From positions 163,579,629 to 163,643,628 of the forward strand of contig OU015499.1 of the NCBI GenBank assembly GCA_907164885.2: a DNA stretch of 64,000 nucleotides, written 5' to 3'. Under the pieces are notes generated by a model. The model saw only the letters and a program-made list of their open reading frames with translations, made no database searches and was not told the DNA's origin. The translations under genes were made by a program, and so were the position numbers. This document shows positions 31,112-43,548 of the stretch, piece by piece (position 1 is the stretch's first letter; each line of letters begins with the position of its first letter). The stretch comes from Dolomedes plantarius (Eukaryota; Arthropoda; Arachnida; Araneae; Dolomedidae).

Positions 31112-32143
31112 GCGGTTAAGATTCCTTATTGACCCTGTTGCTCGCCAAGAGAATTTCGCGCCAATCCTTATGGCGCGGCTCGGAAAATCCACGTCGACAA
31201 GATATGTCATAAGGGTTGCTGTAATAGTAAACTAGCTGGTTCAGAAGGTCAAAATTCAATTAACAGATTTTTTTTCTGCTGTATATCCTGCTTGACCGAA
31301 ATTAGATTATCTTTATCTAACATGTGATTGGTGACTAAATGATTTTCTATTTTTATAGTTTTTATATTTATTTAAGCTAAATATGTTTATACATATATAT
31401 GAATAAGCTTACAATATTAATATATAATATATTTACATTAAACTGAAATAGATTGCACAAATTTTTTGCTCGTGAGTAATTTGTATGATTTTTAAATCTG
31501 ATTTCCTTTAGTTTATATATTTCCTTTTTTCTTTATATATTTATAGATAGCATATTTATATATATATATAGCATAATATATTAATATATAATATATTTAT
31601 ATTAAATTTTTAAAAAAATTGAATTAGATCGTTAAGTTAAAATTTATTTTTACTACATTTCTAGTGATTAAGTTTATCAATTGAATACTGTTTTAGAAAA
31701 TTATTTTTACTTTGTAAAATGTTCTTAATTTTTTTAAACTTTACTAATTTAAACTTAATAGTTATACTGCCTATTAGCAGTATTGTTTCTAAATATCAGG
31801 CTGCATTAGTTCGACTGTACAAGTCGGATTGCAAAATCGGCGATAAGCATGTTTTTTTCAAGAACGTTTTTTTCAATAATAAACTTCAATATTATTTTTT
31901 AAAAATCTTCACAGGATATTTATAAGTAAGTTTTATTTATTAATAAATTTCTTTATACTCTTATTTTATTGAAAAAGTTTAATAAAGAAGCTGTGTTATC
32001 GAACGAGTAGCGCGAAGGGGTGGGGATTAAGAACCAGTCCTACTTACTTGCTGTGCGGAGGGCAGGGGTAAACAACAATGGTGCCCAGGTTGGTGCGAAA
32101 AAATTGGCTTGGCAAGGAACCGGAGCAATTGGGAAGCTGTTCC
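31112..32143. mobile_element. 1.03-kb insertion unique to copy M, possible TIR element
   Basis: R runs straight through this site (TTGAAATGTTTCTAAC at 53,045). In M the insertion is flanked by AATGTT (31,106-31,111 and 32,144-32,149). The outer 60 bp show loose inverse similarity: CTCGCCAAGAG..CGCGCCAATCC on the left against the complement of the right, CTTGCCAAGCC..CGCACCAACC. The interior is AT-rich with no ORF of note. It may be a non-autonomous TIR transposon of an unidentified family. Confidence 0.6.
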
Positions 32144-34198
32144 AATGTTTCTAACAAAGAAATTTTTAGAATACATGGTTCAGAGGAAATTAAATATTTT
32201 TATATATGTTTTACTAATGTGTAGAGTTTTGATGTGTTAAATAATTTAATTTTTTTTTAGAAAGAATTTTAGTTTTAAATATCAAGCATTACTTTTAACC
32301 ATTCTCTTTGAAATACATTCATTTAAAATTTTAAACAAGCATAATATAATGAATGTTGTGCCTAAAATGATGAATATTGAGGAGTATTGCATTTAATGCT
32401 ATTACCTTTATCTTTGTTGTAATGAAAAATAAGAATGAAAGTTATTTACTAAATCTTGTCATGAAAATTTTCAACACTGAATAAATACAGAAAGAAATAA
32501 CTTTGAAAAAAATTATTTCAAACATAATTATAAATAAAAAAATCTGTTATAGAAGAATGATATGAGAAAGCAATGGCTAAACTGCAGATTGCTGCTCAAG
32601 GTACCAAGCTGTAAAATCTCCACAAGTTCAGTGTCAGTCCATTATTTACATGGAAAATTTAATTATATAATTAGTTGTATCTATAAGTTTCGCATAAAAT
32701 TAACAGTATATATGGATTTTGTTATAGTTTTAAAAAATTTAATGCACATAAATGATAGTTTCTAAAATTCAATAAGATTTAGATGTTTTCACAATTTTCT
32801 AATATTTTACGCATGAAATTAAATTTAAAAATCACCAAACACATGAGTGTTGCAAAGAGTGCTGAATATTTTATGGCCTCAAATTTGGTGATTACATAAG
32901 TATATACTTTGTTTATGTTATCTTTCTCTTGGGTTGTAATCTTTATAATAAATATTTTTAAGATTTACTTTTATGGTTCAATAGGATGCAAACATGATGC
33001 AGCTAAGCTCTGCACTTTGATCACCAAAGATCAGACATTATACCTTAGAAATGTGAAAGGGTATTTTTCAGTTTTAACTGATTTAATTTTAATGAGTTAA
33101 AACTGATCACTTAGATTTTGAATTCTTTTTATAACATTTTTATTTCCTGCTTTTCCAAGGAATACCATTCAGAAGATGAGAACTTAACCTTGGTTATTCA
33201 AATCTGGTATATAGGTCTTACCCTAGGTATGACTGCATCTAGTACATCAGTTTCCTTTTGTTGGTGTTTTTAAAATCTAATTTTTCAAATAAAGATTCAC
33301 GTTTTATGTTTTTAATTAATTTTGTTCTTAGTTTTATAAATTGATTTTTATACTTTGTAAATATATTACATTTAAATTTTTGTTCTAAAAAGTCACTAGT
33401 AATGCTATTGTCGTTGTTTTTTTCATTCTTCTATATATGTTGAAATTATCTTGCTATAAACTTTTAATTTTACTTCATTTATTTTTTCACAATATTTGTA
33501 CTTTTATGTTCTTTTTTCTATTAAATTATTTACATGTTTATTTTCCAGTTTCTGAGATTTTTTTAAAAGATAAAATTCTTGTATTTTGAATATATTGCTT
33601 CCCTACATTATTTTCTACAACCAATTGATACATTTTGGTTGCTTTGCAAATATTTAGCTTGTTTTAATTATTTATTCCTGGTAAATGCTGTATTCAGTAT
33701 TTCTTTCTTAAAATATTTTACGGTTCTTTATTAGCTTCTTATTGCTGAAATTTCACACAAATTGTTGAGTGTCAGGTAAAAAGTTTTAAAACAGTGTAAT
33801 GGTATTTTCCTAAATTTCCCATTAGAGAACTCCACCTTGTGGAATTTTGACACCTTTTAGCCAAACGGCACAGGAAATGGAACTCTTTCCCGTATAATTT
33901 ATCGTTTACCGCGATTATTAACAGTTCAAAATCCTTTGTTTAACTCATAACCAGCAAAGTTGACAAAAACATTCTCTGACTTGTATAATAAACTTATAAA
34001 TTTAGTATAAAAATTGAAAACAAAATTATCAGATTGGCATTTTTTAGCAATCTCTAGAAATCATGGAGTGTATATTTTAATAGCACGCCAAAATCGACCA
34101 AAAATTAGTAATCTACATATTTAATGAAAACAACAAACCATGCCTCAACACACAGTTTTTAACAGTTTAATAGATATACGAATTGTACCAAATTGGTT
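32144..34198. other. AT-rich non-coding stretch, copy M
   Basis: Matches 53,051-55,160 of R. No gene found. A short ORF at 32,909-33,100 has a counterpart in R at 53,814-54,005 but many replacement changes. Confidence 0.6.
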
Positions 34199-34752
34199 AA
34201 TCGGAAGAAGTTGGGGCTGACGCCAACTTGGCGATTATTTACTTCTTGTTATGATGTATCCTCTTTTCTGGTTACCCTTACAATTCCATCTTTTGTGGGA
34301 TAAGCTTTGTTCTACTGACCTCTACAGCCAGCGGAAGCTTTTTTTACTGTACTACAGCCAGCGGTACGTAGCAAAGCCAGCGGCTGGGGATTTTCTGTAA
34401 TATTTTTGGACAGATGCGTAGCGGAGTGAAGCAAGGGTATCTGAGCGAAGCGAAGATCCCGTGTGCGCCTACGAGTTTCATAAAGCCAGCAGTAAGTTTG
34501 CATTTCAATTTATTTGTTCTTTCTTGGTCGCCACATTTGTTTACATTTGGCAGTTTAAGCCTAACAGGTCTCTGGACGGGATTTTGACGCCAAATTGGTG
34601 ATGGCAGTGTGAATTTTAAACTTTGAACTTTTAAAAACAGCAAAACAACAAAATATGAGCGGGGGAAAAAATCGCGTACTCAGAAACGCAAATTTGGTGA
34701 CTTTTCAAAAAAATCGCCAAAAAGTCGCCAACCGCCCCAGCTTCTTCCGATT
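34199..34752. mobile_element. Small TIR element unique to copy M
   Basis: Left AATCGGAAGAAGTTGGGGCTG and right CGCCCCAGCTTCTTCCGATT are inverted repeats, each followed inwards by GGCGATT-like text. R lacks this 554-bp piece at the matching site (near 55,157). The left 90 bp resemble the shared motif at 18,935 and 47,108, so this is a full member of a family present elsewhere in the block as partial ends. No transposase. Confidence 0.75.
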
Positions 34753-35280
34753 TATCTTAAAATTTAACTTCACAAAAAAAAAAAAAAAGCGTAAAATGTA
34801 GAAAACATTAATATCATTTTCAACATCTTAACAAAACAGTTCTGTCATACACAATGCAGAAAAAGATACCTTTAAATTAAACTTACTTGGATAGCTGTTT
34901 ACTTTTCCAACACTATCTGAAGTGTTATTTGAGTCTGTGATCCATCCGAAAAGCTGCGAAAGTTTGTCGCCAAGGGTACCACTTTTTACATTTAATTACT
35001 ATGATTATGTATGTTGAATGTAATAAGCAACATAAATAACGCGCTTTGAAGATACCCTTGCCATTAACACTACAAGTAATGAAAAAGTCAGTTACCTGTG
35101 ACAAATCACTGTTATTTGGTACAAAGTCAAAGTCGCGTATCTCCAAAACCGCGAACTTTTTGACAGTATGTGGGAACTTGACGAAATGTCGGTTCCAAAG
35201 ACTGGATCATGAAGATTTACAAACAAACACTGCGACCATTGACAGCTCCAAAGGGGGATGGGGGGGGGCGGATTATTTGG
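34753..35280. other. Unique stretch upstream of Pao, copy M
   Basis: Matches 55,165-55,672 of R and ends in a G-rich run. On the minus strand 34,887-34,982 looks like a 96-bp exon (a coding-compatible frame with FGWITDSNNTSDS, bounded by AG and GTAAGT), also open in R, but its changes between copies are mostly amino-acid-changing. The stretch ending near 35,271-35,278 is the empty counterpart of the R hAT insertion site. Confidence 0.45.
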
Positions 35281-38200
35281 ATTCATTATAAGAAGAAACA
35301 TGTTCTCAAAAGGATTACGATGTTTAATTTCAAGCTGCAGAACACTATCAAGATAAATACATAATGTTTAAGACGAAATTTAAGAAATTACTTTCGAGTT
35401 CGAGTACTGGGAATGATACAAGTAGTGAAAGTACTATTTCTAGTAATTCCGCTGCAAATCCAGTCAGCCCGATGTCGCACTATAGATTGCCTGAATTTGA
35501 GTGAAGAAAGTTTGGAGGTGATCCTAGGGAATGGCTCAGTTTCAGGACAAGTTCGAGAAAATTCGTGAAGATCCCAAGTTAGACGACCGGAACAAGTTCC
35601 AGTACTTAATGCAAGCGACAATACCGAATTCCAAGCTTAGAGAAATAGTTCAAAACTTCCCAGCGACGTCAATGAATTATTCGTAGGCCTTCGATTATTT
35701 GAAGGAAAGAACTCGAAAACAAAGTGTACTTATACAAGCTTACGTAAGAGACTTGCTTCGCCTAGTCATCAGTGAAAAAAAGAACATTGAATTACCTTCA
35801 TTGTACGATAAAATGCAAACACAATTACGTGCTTTAGAATCTTTAGGACTTACGAAAGATAAGTTTGCAGATATATTGTTTCCATTAGTAGAATCATCTT
35901 TACCTATGGACATTTTGCGTGCTTGGGAAAGAACCTGTGGACTAACATCGTCGGAAACTGCAGGTAAACCTGATTTAGATTCCATAATTGATTTTTTAAA
36001 GGTAGAAGTTGAAAGCGAGCAGCGTATTAAAATTGCTTGAAATATTTTATTTTCTGAGAAAGTAAATAAGCAATACGTTAAAAAAAACAGATTTCAGTAA
36101 TTCAGTTCCTACTGCTGCTAAACTGTTTAATGCTAATAAAAAACCATATTATGAAGATAAGTAGAGTTTTAAAAGGAGTGATTCATGTATTTTATGTAAC
36201 AAATCACATTTATCTGATAATTGCAATAACGTTAATGATATGTCTTTAGATGTTAAGAAAAATATTGTTAAGACGAAAGGTGCTTGTTTTGTATGCTTAA
36301 AGAAAGGCCATAGGGCAGGTAAGTGTAGATCCACACATAAGTGTATAATTTGTAAGATCAGACATTTAGCTATTTTATGTCCAGATTTGTCTTTACAGAC
36401 AGATATTTCAAAGAAATAGCAAGCTGAAAACGAAACCAGCATTTCGGAAAATCAGAAAATTGCAACGAGTAGTACCTAAAATAATAATGTAACTTTCTCA
36501 GATGTAATATTACAAACGTTAATAGTTAGATTACAGAACGGCAATAGAGAATTGTTTGTACGTGCTATTATTCATACGGGTAGTATGAAATCTTATATAT
36601 GTAATGATGTTGCAGAATATATCAAGTATCAAGTTTTGAAAAAACTTAAACTTAAGCAATCTCTTTTTGCTGTTATGAGACTGGTGAAAGTGTCCATAGT
36701 CAATATCTCGTTGAATTGGGCAATCTCGATAAAAGTTATCAGTGTAAATTTGAATGACTAAGCCAGCCTCGCATTTGTTCTCAAATTGATCAAATCCCTT
36801 CTGGCCCCTAGGTTAAAGAACTCAAACTGCATGATATACAGATATGGGATTTTGAAGGGAATTCATTTAGTGTAAATAAGGAAATAAAATTGTTAATTGG
36901 GGCTGATATTGAAGGAAAATTATTCACTGGTAAAATTAAGTTTCTAAAGTCGGGACCTGTAGCTATCGAAACTTAGTTAGGATGGACATTAATGGGGAAA
37001 ATTCCTGCCATTCAACAAGATGAATCGCATACTTCTTTCATTATTTCATCTCTTCTAGTAAAAGAGCAGTGTATTTCTGACCTCTGGAAGTTGGATGTTT
37101 TAGGTATTTTAGATCCCGCTCAAACAAAAACTCAAACGCGGCTAGACGAGGAAACCCTGAACTACTTTAACAGTACTACAGATGTCGATTGTGAAGGCAG
37201 GTATCAAGTGGCTTTACCGTGGGTCGTAAATTATTCGCTAAGGTCAGACCATCGGAATTTAGCAGAAAAGTGCCTGAAAAGCACAAAACGGAAGTTAACA
37301 TCCGCAGGAAATATCGAAGCTTATGGTGAAGTATTTGATGACTGGTTGTGTCTCGATTTTATCGAAGAAGTGCAGGATGATAAACGAAAAGGCTTTCACT
37401 ATTTGCCTCACAGGCCGGTTATAAAGGGAAATAGCACGACCAAAATTAGACCTGTTTTTAATGCTTCTGCACGTACGGTCGGTTTCCCATCTCTAAATGA
37501 TTGTTTGGCTACAGGACCTAACTTAATTGAAATTATACCCTCTGTTCTTAATAGATTTCGGAAAAATTACGTGGGTATTAAGTCTGATATAGAAAAAACT
37601 TTCTTGAAAATCGCTATAAGGGGAAAAGACAGGGATTTTTTAAGATTTCTCTGGTCGGATAATGAGGATTTAGAAAAAATTAAGATATATCGGCATCGTA
37701 GAGTTGTTTTTAGTATTACCTCTAGTCCCTTTTTATTAGCTGCAACACTGCAATTTCATTTGAACAGAGTTCCCAACAATTTAAGTTCAACAGCTGACAT
37801 ATTAATGAAGTCATTTTACGTAGATAATTGTGTAGCAAGTTTAAACTCTGTTGAAGAGTTAGAAGAATTTATTTTGAAATCGCAGGTAATAATGTCTTCA
37901 GGGCACTTTAACTTAAGAGGGTGGCAATCAAATTTGCCTAATAGATTGGTTGATGCTTCAGCGGAAAACAAAACAGTGCCAGTTTTAGGTTTTTGTGGAA
38001 TACTGATAGCGATACATTGTCATGTAAATTGGATGGAGTAAAAAATACAATTGAATCAGGGACAAAAGATTAGATTTAGCTATAGCTCATCAGGTGTTTC
38101 ATACTATACGTTATACTGCTCCTGTAATGTTGATACCGAAAAGTTAAATCCTTCAATGATTTTACAAGAAACTTGGAGTTTAAAGCTTAAATAGGATGAT

Positions 38201-38446
38201 GTGTTGCCAGATGATTTTGCGAAAAAGTTCAAATCATGGTACAATCGTCTTTATAGGTTTTCTGAAATAAGGGTGCCAAGATGGTTTAACATTAGATCAC
38301 GAGATGAATCAGTAAGCTTGCACATATTTTGCGACGCTAGCCACCGAGCATATGCTACCTGGGCATTTATACGGATAGATGATAACAATAGGGTTTCTGT
38401 CAATTTGATACATGCGCGAATTTTGATACATGCGGGAGAATTTTAA
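35281..38446 (+). pseudogene. BEL/Pao retrotransposon remnant, copy M
   Basis: Gag begins at the degraded start near 35,285 and shows KFKKLLSSSSTGND and MSHYRLPEFE then stop. A DUF1759-like capsid part lies at 35,699-36,040. Two zinc knuckles lie near 36,285-36,383 (CFVCLKKGHRAGKC, then CIICKIRHLAILC). The protease-like IIHTGSMKSYIC (near 36,570) has His where the catalytic Asp is expected. RT runs 36,992-38,041 (RPVFNASA, SDIEKTFLKI, SFYVDNCVASL). RNase H starts at 38,201 (LHIFCDASHRAYATWAF) and breaks at 38,446. Integrase and 3' LTR are absent. No 5' LTR is identified. Confidence 0.88.
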
Positions 38447-39529
38447 ACGTGTATAGAATTCCAATAAACCGGTGTATTTTAAGTAGTGAGTATTTCTTCC
38501 CATGAATCTCTTTTATGCACGGTGTTCGTGACACAACCAAATGCAAAAATGCGTGGGCATGGACATTACCTCACGTTGTTTATTTTTTTTTACAGTCACG
38601 GAAGAAAATATATATGTAGCATTCTGAATTTTCATGTAATTAATAATTCTTGCATTAATAAAAACAAATGCTAATAAAGTCAAAACCTAGTCTGAGTGTG
38701 GTTATAAAAAAAAGAACCTCAAAAGTAAAAAATTAAATTTTGTTTGCTTTAATTTTTTTTCCTTACAATTAAAAAAATGTGACTTGCAAGATATTTTTGT
38801 TTTTTGAAAACAACCAACAAAATGTAAAATTTAAAAAAAACATCAAATAAACTGGTGTAAAAAATAACAGAAAACTAACTTGGTTCATACACCAAGAAAT
38901 AATTTTAAATGATTGTAATTTCGAAATGCATTAAATGGAAGATAAACCAAGTTAATTTTCCATTATAAAAAACAGCATATTAAGCATCATTCAGCAATCT
39001 AGTAGCTGTTTTAGAAAAACACATATTCTTTCCATATTTGACTTCGAATTCATCGATAACAGCAATCAGCTGGTATAAAGTTTAAAGGAGTTCTTAAAAT
39101 TTTACATTTTTTACTTTTATTACTTTTTTTTGGCTTTTAAAAATTTTTTTTAAATTTGTACGCATTTAACTTGTGTTAATCGTATTTTCACCGTTTCTTT
39201 ATGTCAAATGCGTTGCACTTATATTCAAATTTCGTGTTTGTCTTACAACAGTGTAAAAGCCTTTTATCGGCTAGGAAACTAATGCTATTTCTTATATGAA
39301 GTATTTTAGAATAGAGCATAACAGTATATTTTTAAAAATTAAAGAGTGAAATCATCATGAGCGCATTTACTCCATAAAAGCGATACATCTTCGGCCTTGG
39401 TCGAAAGGAGAACGCTGATATGCCTTTCAGAAATTGGATTGAATGACAGGACGATTCGACCAATGATAAGCGCGCATTATCCTCCAGGCTTCTATCCAAG
39501 TACAATTTGCTTATATGCATCCGGGGTGA
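38447..39529. other. AT-rich junction region between copies M and R
   Basis: Starts where Pao is cut and ends where the Tc1 remnant of copy R begins. It has no match elsewhere in the window that I can see. No gene recognised; a 62-codon minus-strand ORF at 39,332-39,520 is unconvincing. Confidence 0.5.
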
Positions 39530-40119
39530 AAACTTACTATAACTGGATGCACTTGGTCAGCGAAAATATTTAAATAATTCCGGCATTCAGAAATTAAAGC
39601 AATGTTCCTCTACAGAAATTAAAACAATGAGAGCCCGAACACTGGCAGGAAAATATTCCTCAGACTTTTACATTGCATTCAACAACTTAAAGTACTGTGG
39701 CAATACATTCAGGGTCAAGGATATACTACTGATTTTTCCGTTCTCGCACCCTGCCATCTGCCTGGTGTAGTAGGAACGTGATTTATCGGTCTACATTATC
39801 CCTTTCCATTCTTTTACTGTCCAATTCTTGTGACCCTGGTCGAACTGGAGCCGTTGAATCTTGCGCTATTGTGCACACTACTCAAGTGAAGCAGTTTCCG
39901 TTATACTCTCCCCACTGCTTCTAGGACCCACAACCGTTCCACGTTCAAAGTTCGTTGAGTTGCATTTTCTACTCATTCCTTCCCAGGCGACTTCGACTGT
40001 TAATACAATCACCTAGCATTCCCTTTTTATACGAGTCTCAACCAGATGCGACAAATGCATGACGTCATAGCTGATTTACATAAAACTGTTAGTTGTTTAT
40101 AAGATTTGTCCACTCAGTG
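39530..40119 (-). mobile_element. Tc1-like element, partial, copy R
   Basis: The end CCACTCAGTG before TA (40,120-40,121) is the complement of the L terminus at 11,027. The match to L runs to about the point equivalent to 11,605 in L and then stops, so the C-terminal half is gone. Confidence 0.7.
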
Positions 40120-40121
40120 TA

Positions 40122-40866
40122 AACTATGATGTCTTTATTCTAGGGAAACCTATGTTACACTTTCACCTATCTGTAATGTCGCTGAATGAGAGAAAAACGA
40201 ATTTTAAATTTTCTTCAGTGTTTGTACCGAAATACAAATACGTTTGTAAGTGTGTTTCATGAAGCACTAATGTTAGCGAAAGAACCCTGATCTCTTCAAG
40301 AAGAAATCACAGATATTTTGGTCTTTCAGGAATTTCAAGAAAACTTCAATTCAGTTCGCACATGCTATTACTTCAAATCGATAATATTCAGCAAATATTC
40401 AAGAGCTCTTTATGATTCTACAAAATATATCCGTTAAGCATTATATTTTCCAGCATATCAGCATAAGAAATCCGATATTAAGTAAAATATCAAGAAAGCT
40501 TGTGTGATCCAAAACCAACTAAAAAGCAGTCAAAATAAATAATATTAAATTAAAGATTCGAAAACGAATTGTTTGCATTTCTGTTATCAAATGCACATAA
40601 TTTTTTTAAATTCATCTTTTTGAATTTATGTAAATTCTCTATTAATGAAATTAATTCGTTTTCGGGTCCGAATCACGAAATTTCACTGTCATTTGATAGT
40701 AATTTTCATGGTTCAGAACATTTCTTCTAAGATATAAAATCACACTTTTTCATGAGTTCACAGCAAAGTGCATTTTCTGTACTGCCACTGACTAATTTTC
40801 CTAACGTGTTTATTTGAGGTACAGCTAGAAAACGTAATCTAGACAAAATTCAGATGGCCAAGCCAT
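40122..40866. other. Non-coding spacer, copy R
   Basis: Inverse match of 10,301-11,024. Nothing recognised. Confidence 0.5.
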
Positions 40867-41139
40867 GCGAGTGTGTTTATCGATTATTCCCATGGAAGCA
40901 AACAAACTGACAGTGACCATGCTTACATCCGGATTTGCCTACAAATCCAATATGGACATGCACACCAGCAAACTTTCTTCCCAATCTGTAGACCGTGCCT
41001 AGGACCTCTTCATCGTACAGATCATTGCCGTGCAAGGTAGACCTAGAACTTGCTTACGATTCCTGGCCAGAGAGACTGCTGTTATTTTCTAAATTGTTGA
41101 TATTTACATTAGATCCATTGGCGGTGTTTTCGCTTGAAT
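40867..41139 (+). pseudogene. Unrecognised ORF remnant, copy R
   Basis: Frame of the L ORF at 10,031-10,300, starting MRVCLSIIPMEANKL, with stops after SVDRA and after AVIF. The tail SIGGVFA is kept. Confidence 0.3.
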
Positions 41140-41327
41140 TAAGAGTCTAGGGTAATCTTTTAACCAACATATTGAAATAAATATTGAAGTAGTAGGTTAA
41201 TCGCGACGCTCAAAGTAAATATGGTCTCTGTCATCGCATTTAATTCCATGGGAATAATAGATTACCCCACTAACAAGGTACGGCTGCAGGAATTTTGTCT
41301 GGGTACTAGCCACTGATCTGCAGAAAC

Positions 41328-41582
41328 ATGTCGCGAAGAAAAACTTGGTTACATTGTAAACGCTGTAAGTTCATTTTATGTTGCGAAATGTTTCTACTCC
41401 ATGTATTTATTACAATCTCTGAAAAGATCAAGAAATCGAATTCTCGTCTTTGGCCTTTACCAGATAACTCCGGCGAGATGAACAAATCCGAAGTCGTTAC
41501 ATCAGCCCCTTACATTCTCCCCAACCTACATTCCCACCCTGCGAAAACAAAAAAAGATTTTTCTTTTTTTAAATTCTACTGA
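41328..41582 (+). CDS. Unrecognised ORF, 84 aa, copy R
   Basis: MSRRKTWLHCKRCKFIL start shared with the L ORF at 9529-9840. It diverges by frameshift after VVTSAPYIL, and the last residues differ. No domain recognised. Confidence 0.25.
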   Translation: MSRRKTWLHCKRCKFILCCEMFLLHVFITISEKIKKSNSRLWPLPDNSGEMNKSEVVTSAPYILPNLHSHPAKTKKDFSFFKFY

Positions 41583-41799
41583 CTCGGAGTGTTATCCGCA
41601 CATTTGCTCTTCAGTTAATTTTTCCGGTGATGCTGATTTACATTTTTCCATTTCTTAAAAGAGACGAACGCCGTATTGTCTTCAGTCTGCATGGCGTAAT
41701 AGGGTTCGACACTCCTCCACCCCCACTAATCTGTCAGCATCCTGACCACGAAACCATACCAGTGGTGTGCGAGAATCTGAAAAAGCGAAATCCTAAATT

Positions 41800-42090
41800 A
41801 TTAACTAATTAATGGCACAACAGTCCGAGTTGCTTTTCAGGACTGTGGACCAATGCTTGCGGTGCCCATCTCCGCTTTCATGACCGTGGACTTGGGGTGC
41901 CACACAACATATGTTTCAGTCAGGTGGTCAACCTGACGTGGGGTCCCCAGAGTTTCCCAAGAATGCTTGGTCGTCATTTTATCGACCCACTCAAGGGAAT
42001 AAATGCTGCAATGACCATGCCCAGTAGAAGGCTAGAACCCTGGACCTGTGGTGTGGCAGTTTGAAGCTTTTAACCACTACGCCACCAGGC
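41800..42090 (-). repeat. tRNA-derived SINE-2, copy R
   Basis: Best-preserved copy. The minus-strand head GGTGGCGTAGTGGTTAA (A box) and AGGGTTCTAGCC (B box) lie in order. The body ends GCCATTAATTAGTT. The flank TCGTACCTTAATAA after the head fits the target duplication. Confidence 0.8.
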
Positions 42091-43014
42091 GTTCGTACCT
42101 TAATAAAGTTTTGACAAAAATTTTCGATCCAAAATAATTTAAACTTCTCACAAATTGCGAGGTGAAAGTCCTGTTAATGAATCCTCTTCTACTTCCCCTA
42201 AATGCATGTCTTTTAATACCGAATGTCCCCATCATATCCACACTTTGTTTTGACGTGCTGTTTCAAAAACATTCGTTTAAATCTTTTACAACCAGAAGTA
42301 TTATCCTCAAACGAATCGAGGTTCGTTAAAATTTAGAAATTTCTCCAAAGGCGATAGTATTTTTCTTTAGACCATGTCGGTTGTGCAAATACAATTTTCT
42401 AACTGATTCTCCATATTCTTTAAGAAATTTCGATACACTCGTATTTTCGCGCACGAGATAAAATTTAATTGGATTAAGATACAAAATTTACCGCATATGT
42501 TAGCTCCCCAGATAATAACTAACCAAACAAATACATTAAACCTTATTTTAATACTAATATCAGCCTTCTAATTATAATGAGAAACGTCACTTCCAATGGT
42601 TTCCTCTTTGATTACCGGTGCCACTGTCAGAGTGAAAGCAGATAATCACATTTCCTGTTTGAAAATCTTGCGAGACTCAATAAAGACACCATTATTCAAC
42701 AGACGACACTACTTTTGTAATTTATAAAGTAAACATTTTTTAGGAGTTGAGTTCGAAATTTAAATTATACAATATTTCACACGTAAAAATTTCATACAAT
42801 ATTTAATATTAAAGTAAACTTAGATGCTCAACGCTTTAAATACTACTTTGTCTTACAAATTAGAAAAAAAACCCTTCTAATAAAATAATAAAAGGTTAAT
42901 TCATTTAAAAAAATTAAAACAGACGGAAAAGAAAAAATAATTCAGTCAACATATGAAGCCATCAAATATTTATTGATATATCATTATACATAAATATCAG
43001 TTATATCTTAAAAA
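42091..43014. other. Non-coding spacer, copy R
   Basis: Shared with M 14,926-15,842. Contains the conserved TTTATT (42,969-42,974), the complement of AATAAA for the minus-strand ORF. Nothing else recognised. Confidence 0.5.
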
Positions 43015-43128
43015 TTATAATTTCAATTTACCAGAAGTATTACATAAATGACATTTCTTAACACCCTTTCCTGCCCTGTAAATAGGTATAATGACAGGAA
43101 TTTTTACTTCAATCACTTTGGGGGTCAT
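43015..43128 (-). CDS. Small conserved ORF with Cys pair, possible terminal exon (copy R)
   Basis: 38 codons, MTPKVIEVKIPVIIPIY to GKGVKKCHLCN, SGKLKL and stop, nearly identical to L. Same place downstream of the finger array and the same following AATAAA. Not recognised. Confidence 0.4.
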   Translation of the reverse strand: MTPKVIEVKIPVIIPIYRAGKGVKKCHLCNTSGKLKL

Positions 43129-43548
43129 GAATCACATCAAAGATCGTAGGCCATGGCCGATATCGTATTGAATTATTTCGAAATATTTTCAAAGAAACAT
43201 GTCGCAAAACACTAAATTCCAAAATATATTTAATTATAGCTCCTATAAATAAAGAACCTCAAACCCGAATTAGAATTTGATTTTTAAGGACATTATCCAC
43301 ACGGTGAGACAAATATACTTCTTCACTCCCGATCGTAGTTATACATCACTGAATGGACAGGGAGATTGGCTTTCCATATGTTCACAAAAGATAAACTTAT
43401 TCCCCATAAAATGCAGATGAAAGAGGATTTCTTTTTAAATAACTCTCTACAGAAAATCTTTTCTTACATATACGTTCCATCGACAGATCTCTCTTTTAAA
43501 CGGATACGGGAATGTATTTTGAATTTACTCCACAGGGAAAATCTTTTT

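Larger units (their letters stand above)
14570..35733 (+). repeat. Duplicated block, copy M (direct relative to R)
   Basis: Matches 41,733-64,000 in the same order and orientation once the M insertions (mariner, copia, 1-kb insert, small TIR element) and R insertions (hAT, 241-bp duplication) are set aside. M lacks the equivalent of about 45,606-47,036. The shared Pao element continues in M to 38,446, while R leaves the window at the position matching 35,733. Confidence 0.9.

Noticed and set aside
32909..33100. A 63-codon ORF shared with 53,814-54,005
   Set aside because: Many amino-acid replacements between young duplicates; explained by segmental duplication alone.
34887..34982. A spliced exon on the minus strand (AG ... 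GTAAGT) also open in R near 55,270-55,365
   Set aside because: Five of 32 residues differ from about seven base changes, so no constraint is visible, and joining it to the neighbouring open stretch (35,100-35,250) needs an inconsistent frame or a stop.
37800..37850. YVDN instead of YVDD in Pao RT as an inactivating change
   Set aside because: Related BEL/Pao elements commonly show YVDN at this place as far as I recall, so it is not evidence of decay.
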